64,000 bases of DNA from assembly GCA_018257865.1 (NCBI GenBank), contig JAEUBA010000012.1:372001-436000 (forward strand), in the 5' to 3' direction. This DNA is from Stereocaulon alpinum (lineage: Eukaryota > Ascomycota > Lecanoromycetes > Lecanorales > Stereocaulaceae). Positions 55,033-64,000 of the stretch are shown piece after piece. The translations under genes were made by a program, and so were the position numbers. A model generated the notes under the pieces. It was not told the DNA's origin. It did not search any database and saw only the letters and a program-made list of their open reading frames with translations. The first letter of the stretch is position 1, and each line of letters begins with the position of its first letter.

Positions 55033-55586
55033 GATATTGGGTGAGCGTAGCTCAAGATCGTACGTCGGCGATCAAAAGCGGAGGACAAGTGAAGCCATGG
55101 GCGCGAGGAGATTGGCCCGAGCAGTGATGGTAGTCGCACTTCCTTGACTGTCGAGCAACTCTAACAGGAATGGCTGCTCAAAGATAGGGAAGCAGTCATA
55201 GTTGCGTTATGTTGGTCTGCTAACAGGAGAATTGTTAGGACGATCAACAAGAAACAGCGATCAGCCAAGTTATGTGACAAGGATCTGATTCATGCAAAGC
55301 CGGTTCAGGATAAGGTTCTCGCTACTACCCGTAGCCTGAAAGCCACTAATGCTCCTTCCCCGCGGCCGCCTCTTATTCTACGTAACTTCACCCTGGATAC
55401 TTCAATGCTTGATAGAGTAATGAAGGGATATTGAGCATGCTGTAACGAAACAACCTCTTGGCGAATTGGCGAACAGGCAGCTCGGTGTAATGGACTGAAG
55501 TTGCAAAGCGCCTTCAATGGTCCTCTCTTGTGGTCTCATTACCTCACCTTTTGTGAAGACTATCTGCTTGCGCAGCCGTAATCGGG
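55033..55586. promoter_or_regulatory. bidirectional upstream region WAPL / FUR1
   Basis: 554 bases between divergent starts; no other gene seen. Confidence 0.45.
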
Positions 55587-56487
55587 ATGTCGTCGCCTGG
55601 AAAGAGTACAGCACCGGCCCATTGCGTTGGACCTGACTATCGTCCCATTGCACAGAAACCCACTGCAACGGTATCAACGGAGATATCTTACGAGAATGTG
55701 CACATCCTGCCGCAAACACCACAGCTGATAGCCCTTCTCACGTACGTGAAGATCTTTTACCTCCTCCTATTCGGCACAGTCTGAGTCATTGGGCATTTAG
55801 TATGATCCGAGATAAAGACACAGCGAGAGCTGATTTCATCTTCTACTCTAATCGTATTATCCGCCTCCTCGTTGAGGAAGGCTTAAATCACCTTCCCGTC
55901 ATTGAGCATATAATTACAACGCCGGTAGGTCGCTCCTATGCCGGTGTGAAGTTCCAAGGAAAGATTTGTGGAGTCTCAATCATGCGAGCTGGTGAAGCAA
56001 TGGAGCAAGGCCTTCGGGACTGCTGTCGTTCTGTAAGAATTGGGAAGATCTTAATTCAACGAGATGAGGACACAAGCAAACCCAAGCTCTTCTACCATAA
56101 GTTGCCGGAAGACATATCGGACAGATGGGTGTTACTATTAGATCCAATGTTTGCAACAGGTAAGAATGGACCTTTCTCTGGTATTGGATGATAGTAAATT
56201 TTGAACAAAGGGGGATCGGCGACTATGGCCGTGGACGTTCTGAAATCAAGGGGAGTACCCGAGGACAGGATACTCTTCTTGAACCTCATTGCAAGTCCCG
56301 AAGGCGTCAATAACTTTGCGAAGCGCTTCCCTAATCTGCGAGTCGTCACAGCCTTCGTTGATCAGGGCCTGGATGAGAAGAAGTATGCTTCTGCAATATA
56401 ATTACCTCGTTCAAATGACTGATTCATGCTTTCAGCTACATCGTGCCTGGACTTGGCGACTTCGGAGACCGATTCTACACACTCTAA
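55587..56487 (+). CDS. FUR1: uracil phosphoribosyltransferase
   Basis: Converts uracil and PRPP to UMP: pyrimidine salvage, and the first step of the fungal URC uracil-catabolism route (URC6 in Lachancea kluyveri). Exons: 55587-55741, 55801-56159, 56211-56382 and 56436-56487, 245 residues. Seen: LPQTPQLIALLT, MIRDKDTARADFIFYSNRIIR, GVSIMRAGEAMEQGLR, LFYHKLPEDIS, the PRPP loop VLLLDPMFATGGSATMAV (split by intron 2), NLIASPEGVNNF, TAFVDQGLDE and the uracil-binding tail YIVPGLGDFGDRFY. Complete and intact. Introns are 51-59 nt. It is separated from URC1 only by ELF1. Confidence 0.96.
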
Positions 56488-56879
56488 AGTCTTGAGACAT
56501 TGGGGTCGCATACCAAAATATTGTACATTGTACGTCCAGGAAAAGTGATAGGGAATAAGGGTGGTGTTATTGGAATTGATTGCTAGCCACGATTTCGTCC
56601 GAAACCATTGGGGCCTCGAAGTAGCTAGGTATCCACGCAGGTGGCCTGGACACATGTTTACTGGGATTCTACGAAGTATATCTGAGAAGCATGACTAAGG
56701 CAATGTCACATAGCAGCAATGTGGCCAGTTCCCTCGTATTGGTAATGAGAAGTTGTCTTCAATGGTGTAGCAATCGAAGCCCCGCCCGGTAATCCGATGC
56801 TCCAAATACTCCAAACGCCCGTAATGCTTAGGGTCCATATACCTCGTCAACTTCATGACAAGGTTGGTCTGCCAAGGAC
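56488..56879. other. convergent 3' intergenic region
   Basis: About 390 bases between FUR1 and ELF1 stops; nothing recognised. Confidence 0.5.
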
Positions 56880-57473
56880 CTATTCGTCGTCGTCGATGGA
56901 ATCTCCCCCGTATTCATTCCCACCAACAGCTGACACCAGATGTCGGTCGATGTTCATGTCCGAGTTCCTCCTCTCGTTTCCTGCTGCCAGATCGCCGTAT
57001 GAGTCGAAGCCATCATCGGCGGTTGTGGTACCTGCTGCTTCCTTGGCTACGGTGTCACAAGCATCGATCCAGTCGGAGTAGACATCTACACCAGCAGAAA
57101 GATCTGCAAGTTTCGACATTAGCCCCGACATTGATGCGACCGTGTTTGCGAGACTCCTAACTCACAATTGATGCCAGTCTGGAACTGCTGACCGCAGATT
57201 TTGCAGGAAAGCTCGCCTATCCCTGCTTTCTTGTCCAATTTCACTGAGACGGATTTTTCGTGATTGCAGAAGAGGCACGGGAAGTTTGTTGGAAGAGGTT
57301 CTTTCTGAATTTGATAATTCAGCAGCTTCCCGTCAAACAGTATGGTCAAGCGGTCGCACCAACCTTCTTTGGTCCTTGCGGTTTACGTGATGACTTCTTG
57401 CGTTTACCCTGATCACAAGTCTTTAGCATTCGGCTTCATGCCCATCTTCTTGACGTGTGTGTAAGCGTACCAT
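56880..57473 (-). CDS. ELF1: transcription elongation factor Elf1
   Basis: Small zinc-ribbon factor that helps RNA polymerase II through chromatin. Exons on the minus strand: 57473-57471 (only the ATG), 57408-57364, 57304-57166 and 57103-56880, 136 residues. Seen: GKRKKSSRKPQGPKK, LPTNFPCLFCNHEKSVSVKLD with the first zinc Cys pair, GELSCKICGQQFQTGIN with the second pair, and YLSAGVDVYSDWIDAC across intron 3, then an acidic tail ending DSIDDDE. The initiator codon is cut off from the rest by a 62-nt intron (GTACGC...CAG) directly after ATG. Confidence 0.94.
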
Positions 57474-57819
57474 AGTGAGGTTGACTCGAATGCAAAGGGA
57501 AATGAGTTTACGATGTTGTCGCAAGGCTCGGAGACTCAAGAGGCTTTCTGAGAAACGAACTTACAAGCTCATGGAGCTAAGATTAGCGGCAGAGCGGCAG
57601 TCTTATCTAAGCGCGAAGCCTACCTTACCTTATGATGCCGAAGCCGTTTCCCCAGCTCCTTCATTTCTTTTACTCTACGAACAAATACGGTAGTCTGTAG
57701 CAAAAGCTGATTCGATGATCTGCTTCTTTAGTCAAGCTTAGCAAAAGCTCGAAAGTAAAGGGAAGCCATATTCTTCCATCCTGTCTTTCGTGAGATTCAC
57801 CCCGAAACACCTATCTACA
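57474..57819. promoter_or_regulatory. bidirectional upstream region ELF1 / URC1
   Basis: 346 bases between divergent starts. No specific element identified. Confidence 0.45.
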
Positions 57820-59455
57820 ATGGCTTCGAGAGAAGCTTCTCCGCCCACTGATCAATCCGAATTGCTGCAGCGAATCCTGGCCACTGTCAAGTCGATTCAG
57901 GAAGGCTATGAACACCTTCCCGCTGCTTTGGAAGCCATCCAGGGACAGGTCAATGTTCTGGCTGGAATCAAGCAGGTTCAGGATGCAGTAGGAGAGCGAC
58001 ATCATGCTCCTCCGCAACCGACTGCCAATCCAGTAAATCATCAAGTCTCCCACAGCGATCAAGCCGCTACAGATCGCCCTAGCTCCTCACGCACAGATGA
58101 CTCCGAAAGCCACCACGTGACAACTCCTCGAAAGCATAGCACTACCACTTCGAGGATCATATTGACGACTTATCCCGGGCAGTCAGGTATTGATCCTCTA
58201 CCCATGGACTGGGGAAATCCTGACCCGCAACAACGAGGTCCTGTCGTCGTATCACGTAGCCAAAGTACAATCAGGCGAAGAAACGGTAATCTTACATTCC
58301 CAGCTGCCACGCCTAATGTCTCTAATTCCCTCTACAACAGCGGTCGGCGCTCATGGTGGCTCCTATTCTATATATTTCGCCTTAGCTGTGGCTAGCAAAA
58401 ATCTCGATGTTGACCACAAACCAGATTTCACCAATACTGAGCCTGCAGTCACAATTGGTCCTTTCCCGCAATGGGCCGATCCGAAGAAGATTGTCTCCAT
58501 GGATCCACTCGGGCACTTGGCTCCTTGGCTATTTTCTGACATTATACGCAATGATGATGTCCACATCAGACCAACCATTGCCGTCACCAAAGCTCATATG
58601 AAACTCCCTGAGCTCGAACAGAGCGTACTTGCTGGTCGTCTCGTCCCTGATGGAAAGATATGCATCAACGAGACTGGCGAACTCGCTGTCACTAAATTTG
58701 CCGTTGAACCCGTCTGGTACCTCCCTGGAGTAGCTGAGCGCTTTGGAGTCGACGAAGGGACGCTACGAAGATCACTTTTCGAGAATACCGGAGGATCTTT
58801 CCCCGAGCTCATCACTCGCGGAGACATCAAGCTTTTCCTTCCTCCAATCGGAGGCTTGACCGTCTACTGCTTCGGCGACCCCGCCAAGATGTCAAATCCC
58901 AATGTCAAGCTGGCACTTCGTGTGCATGATGAGTGTAATGGAAGCGATGTCTTCGGCTCTGACATCTGTACCTGTCGTCCATACCTAATATTTGGCGTAG
59001 AGCAAGCCGTTAAGGAAGCGCAACAGGGTGGGAGTGGTGTCGTCATCTACTTCCGGAAAGAAGGACGAGCCCTGGGAGAAGTGACAAAATACCTCGTGTA
59101 CAATGCTCGCAAACGAGGTGCGGATCGAGCTAGTGAATATTTCCAACGTACAGAAAACATCGCTGGAGTAAAGGACATGCGATTCCAAGTGCTGATGCCA
59201 GATGTCTTACACTGGCTAGGCATTACTAAGATTGATCGTATGCTTAGCATGTCGAACATGAAATATGATGCGATCGTCGAGCAAGGCATACCGATCCACG
59301 AACGAATTCCGATACCTGATGAGCTGATCCCGGAGGACAGCAGAGTTGAGATCGATGCAAAGATCAACAGCGGCTATTTCACTACCGGCAAGGTGTTGAA
59401 CATGGCTGAACTTAGTGAAGTCCACGGCAGGGCATGGGAAGATGTTGATCATTGA
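57820..59455 (+). CDS. URC1: uracil-catabolism protein Urc1 (GTP cyclohydrolase II-like)
   Basis: Member of the GTP-cyclohydrolase-II-like Urc1 family needed, with Urc4 and UPRT, for the URC uracil-degradation route of Lachancea kluyveri and other fungi and bacteria. Exons: 57820-58285 and 58341-59455 (55-nt intron), 526 residues. Seen: a disordered N-terminal extension of about 110 residues (helical SELLQRILATVKSIQEGY), then TTYPGQSGIDPLPMDWG, SRSQSTIRRRN joined across the intron to AVGAHGGSYSIY, TNTEPAVTIGPFPQW, and the cyclohydrolase core: ECNGSDVFGSDICTC with all three zinc Cys, and IYFRKEGRALGEVTKYL. It differs from riboflavin-pathway Rib1 by the long N-terminal region. The first half is the Urc1-specific part. 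Substrate unproved. Confidence 0.94.
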
Positions 59456-60220
59456 GATGCCACTAAAAAAAATTGGTCTTGCTACAACCTAAGGCTCGTC
59501 GTCTTCGAGCGATGGTCGAGGCTTGCTTTGCTCATCAAGTAGTTGCCGAACCTTAACAGCTCGCCAGGAGTAGATGATTCCGGCAAAGGGACGATTCGTG
59601 TGGCGATCCGTGTGTTACGGACCTACCAAGCGGACTGTCTCGGGGTGCCCTCCACCGAAGAGGCCACTCAAGCGCTAGAAGGGGTAATACGAGCAGGTGG
59701 AAGTTGGATTGGAAGGGTTTGAGTGAAGGACGGCGGACTGATTCAGTTTATAGGGCATTCTAGACCAGACATGTACACAGAGCAAGCGTACACCAGGTTA
59801 TTTGCTCCAAGACCATGGTAAATAGCCCACGGTCTCGAGTAGAGTACTTGACTAGACGACTGCCGGGCTTCGTAGCCCAAATGTAAAGATTACCACAGAA
59901 ACCTCTGCCTCCACAATACCAGAGCAGTTCGCCTATTGATGTTTTCATACATAACGCAGGCATTACACTAAGACATAACACTTCCCGTGGAACTTGAGAA
60001 TTAACTTGCGAGCAGTATCATAGACTTCCAAGATTCTGATCAGGCTCGAAACTCATGGCGGCATGGTAGTGTGTCTTGGTATCGGCGAGCGGAGACGCTA
60101 AGCTTTAGCGCTTCGCTTATTGATTGTGCGCGATCCAACATCTAAATTGATGAAATCCAAGCCTCTTTCATTGACTTGCACATTGAAGGCAGCAACGCTT
60201 GAGTCCCTCCAGTCGCAATT
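59456..60220. other. spacer upstream of RPS1
   Basis: About 765 bases, 3' flank of URC1 and promoter of the ribosomal protein gene; no gene seen. Confidence 0.45.
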
Positions 60221-61224
60221 ATGGCTGTCGGAAAGTCAGTGATCACTGCTCCACTGCAGAAGTGGCATTCTTGAGGATGTCGAACGTGCTAACAGCTACA
60301 CAGGAACAAGCGCCTTTCCAAGGGCAAGAAAGGTCTCAAGAAGAGGACTCAAGACCCTTTCACTCGAAAGGACTGGTACTCAGTCAAAGTGTGTACGACA
60401 GGACCAATATCTAAGATGTATCTGACATTCTTTAGGCACCCTCCACCTTCCAGATTCGCGAGTACGCACATTTCTGCCTCTTCACCTCCAGCAGTAGCTA
60501 ACACATTCAAGCGTGGGCAAAACACTCGTAAACAGAACTACTGGTCTGAAGAACGCCAACGATGCGCTGAAGGGAAGGATTTTCGAGGTATCGCTTGCCG
60601 ACTTACAGAAAGATGAGGACCACGCATTCCGAAAGGTCAAGCTTAGGGTGGACGAAGTCCAGGGCAAGAACTGTCTCACCAACTTCCACGGACTCGACTT
60701 CACCTCCGATAAGCTACGGTCGCTAGTTCGCAAGTGGCAGACTCTCATCGAAGCCAACGTCGTTGTCAAAACCACTGATGATTACCTCCTCCGTCTTTTC
60801 GCCATAGCCTTCACCAAGCGAAGACCTAATCAGATCAAGAAGACTACATATGCTGCATCGTCACAGATCCGTGCTATTCGCAAGAAGATGGTTGAGATTA
60901 TACAGCGCGAGGCATCGAGCTGCACGCTTTCACAGCTAACAACGAAATTGATCCCTGAAGTTATCGGTCGTGAGATCGAGAAAGCTACACAGGGCATCTA
61001 CCCACTACAAAACGTACGCTCATGGTCTCTCTACATGCTATGAACATAGCTGTGAGCTTGGCCACGCTGACGTAGTCTAGGTCCATATCCGCAAAGTCAA
61101 GCTTTTGAAGGCACCAAAGTTCGACCTTGGCGCTCTCCTCAACCTACACGGTGAATCTACTACGGACGAGCAAGGACAGAAGGTCGAGCGAGAGTTTAAG
61201 GAGCAAGTGCTGGAAAACGTGTAG
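60221..61224 (+). CDS. RPS1: 40S ribosomal protein S1 (eS1, S3a)
   Basis: Structural protein of the small ribosomal subunit near the mRNA exit. Five exons: 60221-60234, 60304-60388, 60436-60461, 60512-61013 and 61081-61224, 256 residues. Seen: MAVGKNKRLSKGKKGLKKR across intron 1, DPFTRKDWYSVK, APSTFQIRDVGKTLVNRTTG across intron 3, DALKGRIFEVSLADLQKDED, FHGLDFTSDKLRSLVRKWQ, LLRLFAIAFTKRRPNQIKKT and KVKLLKAPKFDLGALL. Exons 1 and 3 are 14 and 26 nt, an intron-rich 5' end usual for ribosomal protein genes. All motifs are present. Confidence 0.96.
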
Positions 61225-61659
61225 GCAATGGTTGGAAGTGGATAGATGATTCAGTGGGCTCAGGCTGGCTGCTCGAATTGCAGTACAGATTAGCATGTCT
61301 TCATAGGCGCAGAAATACAATTTCCAAAAATGTTCTGAATAATTATGCGTCTCGTCTGTCGTTCGACGTCAAGGCTAACGACCCGCACTTCATATTTTAC
61401 TTAGCCCATCCTCGATTTGCTAGCTTCATTGATAATCAACTCTCCATAACAATCTCTTGATGGGAGTGAAGCTTGTTTCCTCGGCCTACTGGCACTCTTG
61501 ATAGCATGACCTACTGGGCTTGATTCACCAGTCAGTGCCTATGAAAGCCGCTCGCAAGCAAACACGAGAGTTCTGCTTGGGGGCTGGTATTTCCCTTAAT
61601 CCACATGGTCATACACGCTTTCTTACAACACTCTCTGTACCTATGGGTGACTGCACAGT
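61225..61659. other. convergent 3' intergenic region
   Basis: About 435 bases between RPS1 and the alpha/beta-hydrolase gene stop; nothing recognised. Confidence 0.5.
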
Positions 61660-62817
61660 TCAAGCGTCTTTTGACTCTTTCTCTTGCAAGAATTTAACGA
61701 CAGCTATCCTAAGTCAGTACTCGAAGTAGCACCTGTAGGACATGTGAGTACCTTTCCGAAACTCTTCCGGCCTCTCGGAAACCACCCAATGCCCGCAATC
61801 GATGTCTATTAATTCAAACCTTGGGAAGAAGCGTCCGATCAGAGGAAGCACATCATCTGCAATGTAATGGCTCTTAGCACCACGAATAATCAGTGCGGGC
61901 CCGTCATAGCGAGCTTCGTCCGGATCTCTGAAGGGGAAATCGCCCATATGATCAAGGCTTGCAGACAGTGTCTTGATTGGGATACGCAGATGATATTCTC
62001 CTCCATCTGGCGATCGAACAAGGTTGGTGAGCAGAAATTGTCGAATGGAAAGAGCCTGCTTGTATCAGATATGCTCTCCAAATACGTGTAGAATTCTGTA
62101 AAGCTCACATCTTCATATTTCTTTAAGATAGTGTCTGCTTCGCCTTGCTTCTTGATTCCAGCCTCTTCAATCTCCCGCATGCCCTGAGCGTATGCGTGGA
62201 AATTACTTTTCAGATTGGCATCAACGGGTGCATTGTCGACTGATATCATGGCTCCAAGAAGTTTCGGCGACCGAAGTGCAACAGTCATGGCTACTTTGGC
62301 GCCCCTGAGATTTACTCAGTCTTGTTCGGTGCAATGTCTGGTGCGACGGACCAGATATAAGGTGTAGACTGACATCGAATGGCCTATCAATGTTGGTACC
62401 GTAAGGCTATGCTCGGCAATGAATTGCTCCACGTCGTCGGCCATCACCGAATAATTGTGGGTAGGGGCATGAGGTGAATCGCCATGATTTCTCAGGTCCT
62501 TGGTCCATTAGCCACTCGGTTTCAGTGGGAGGTACGCATATGGAATGACTGACAACGGCGTACACAGATGTTTTCAAGTCCCGTGCAAGTGCCCTGCTCT
62601 GGTCAGTGAGTGGGTCTCGAATATTTAGGTAAAGAAAGGCTCACTGACTAATGCTCCGGTTGTTCTGCTTGGAGCCAAAGAGCCCGTGCATGATCACTAA
62701 CGGAGCATGACCTGGCTCGGGCTTTGCGGGCTCATGTTTGGTATATGCCAGGCTCAATTGGCGCTTAGAAAGACGTTGGAAGGGACAGTAGTTCCGGGGC
62801 TGGCGGATGAGAAGCAT
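61660..62817 (-). CDS. mitochondrial alpha/beta hydrolase (ABHD11/Imo32-like)
   Basis: Serine hydrolase of the ABHD11/Imo32/Eat1 group, mitochondrial by its N-terminal MLLIRQPRNYCPFQRLSKRQ, which is Arg-rich without acidic residues. Six exons on the minus strand: 62817-62645, 62593-62554, 62498-62374, 62304-62109, 62058-61752 and 61703-61660, 294 residues. Seen: oxyanion-hole MHGLFGSKQN, DLRNHGDSPHAP across intron 2, nucleophile elbow LIGHSMGAKVAM (split by intron 3), VDNAPVD, SIRQFLLTNLVR, PALIIRGAKSHYI with the likely Asp nearby, and DCGHWVVSE with the catalytic His. The intron at 62059-62108 was needed to reach the conserved LLTNLVR stretch; reading straight through gives an unrelated tail. 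An upstream in-frame Met would extend the N-terminus but not the family match. Confidence 0.9.
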
Positions 62818-64000
62818 TTGTAAGATGTCTGAAATTGTAGGACGGTAATGAGCCAGAGACACTGACAACCGAATCGCGTTAGGACCTAGGGCGGCTGTCA
62901 CCCGTACGCATGCCCTATCAATCTTGGCACCGTGTTGAGCTTCCGTTCCATACCTTAATCTTCTTCCAACAACCATGCTCATGCATGGAGATTCTGTAAC
63001 TGGGGCTCCCTTAGTATTGAGTCATGCACTGAACACCATGCGCGAGTAAGATTCCACGTCCCTCCCTCTCCGTTCACATGGACTGCCTTGTCCCCCCTTT
63101 TGTGATGACAAGCTTTTGCATCATAACATCTATTGGCAGGCTTTTGGGCTAAGTTGCATTGCCTTCTGTGCACTAACGAGGGTTTGGGCTGATATCTATT
63201 GTCCTGCTTATTTATTCGTCCATTACCTGACGATGCAAAGCACGCCCGGTATTTACCACCCACAGTCAAATGATGTTGCTTGCCAAACGTCTCATTGCTT
63301 GCCTTTTGTGAAGGTTTTCCAGCCGGTCTTCTACGGCGATGGACTGATTGGCGTCGAGGATGAAGACGGCTTTTCCACGGCAGGGCCAGACTTTTCGAAG
63401 GCTTTGAATAGTGCAAGACATCCAAACGCTGCTGCGCAAATCCAGGGATTGTATGTGCGTGCGGCACCCAAGACCATGTACGACAACCCGACTATCGCAA
63501 AGCTGACTTCCAAGATCTTGTCGTTGAAGGATGGAATAGAGTCGGAGGTTACTGATCCTGGTCGTAGTGAAAGGACAGCTTAGGTCGCTCGAGTTACGCT
63601 TCGAGTGCTTGTTAGGGGATTGAAAGTAAGGTAGTGACTAGTGGAGTCCTAGCTCATTTGAGATGAACGGATAATGTTGGCGTTGCTCACTGAGTGAGAA
63701 GTAGTACAGTCCAGCTCTGGTATTGGCACATTTCCGTACTTCGGAACTCTTCGAAAGCGAGAAAAGACAACGGAACTAAGACATTCAAAATGTACTGTGC
63801 TGACGTTCAGGATTTCCAAAGTAAGCGTTGAACGTAGGTCTACCTGAGCTGTTCTGAATCTATACTTATTCTTCAAGCGTGAGCTACACTAGCTTTTGCT
63901 CTTTATCGATGCTTATCGATAATTCGAAACTCTTCCAAAGCGAGGAATGGCAGCAACTACAGTATTCTCGGCTGGTCAAGGCGTGTTTCGAACTTATATC
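62818..64000. other. right edge, one uncertain small frame
   Basis: No recognised gene. A minus-strand frame (63331-63513) encodes a 60-residue protein with two hydrophobic segments (FAIVGLSYMVLGAA and WICAAAFGCLALFKAF) and a Ser/Pro tail, compatible with a small organelle membrane protein, but it opens with TTG and would need an upstream exon. The overlapping plus frame 63116-63583 has no family resemblance. Confidence 0.35.

Noticed and set aside
61890..62040. Tail IICVSQSRHCLQALII as part of the alpha/beta hydrolase
   Set aside because: It arises from reading through an intron at 62059-62108; splicing it out restores the conserved LLTNLVRSPDGG frame.
63116..63583. 155-residue plus-strand frame at the right edge
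   Set aside because: No domain, a mixed hydrophobic and polar layout without family resemblance, overlapped by an equally plausible minus frame; left as uncertain.

Overview
The window is nuclear DNA of a filamentous ascomycete (Pezizomycotina; I cannot fix the class). The signs are short introns of about 46-175 nt with GTAAGT/GTATGT-type donors, single-gene transcription units on both strands, a HET-domain gene and a NACHT-ankyrin gene. Fungal housekeeping proteins such as Fur1, Urc1, Kae1, Rrp36 and Pbn1 can be spliced together exon by exon.

Left part (1 to about 20 kb) is accessory and partly decayed. It holds an aldo/keto reductase with a damaged frame, a Tc1/mariner transposase fragment and a three-exon cytochrome P450. 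Then comes a block bounded by four copies of one repeat family (6.06-6.55, 8.27-8.56, 10.93-11.24 and 17.74-18.19 kb). Within it lie a 5'-truncated histidine-phosphatase pseudogene, an intronless 711-residue orphan gene, and a divergent pair made of a NACHT-ankyrin STAND protein and a HET protein. A broken ketosamine-kinase gene abuts the last repeat copy. Copies 1 and 4 differ almost only by C-to-T and G-to-A changes, as expected from repeat-induced point mutation (RIP).

Right part (20.5-64 kb) is a dense run of conserved single-copy genes. In order: a forkhead factor, Rrp36, an NIF/FCP1-like protein, a disordered hypothetical protein, RNA polymerase AC19, complex I NDUFA6, Bud31, a small membrane protein, an AMPK beta subunit, Kae1, a 7TM-like protein, Kin17, Pbn1, a second P450, a ZUFSP-type protease, Rheb, Wapl, Fur1, Elf1, Urc1, ribosomal protein S1 and a mitochondrial alpha/beta hydrolase. 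Most sit in divergent or convergent pairs.

Genes that may work together: the STAND and HET genes as a candidate allorecognition unit; FUR1 and URC1, both part of the URC uracil-catabolism route known from Lachancea kluyveri, 1.3 kb apart; and the TOR/AMPK regulators Rheb and AMPK beta, which are in the same region but not adjacent. All exon coordinates were worked out by hand from splice sites and protein-family fit; no search was run.
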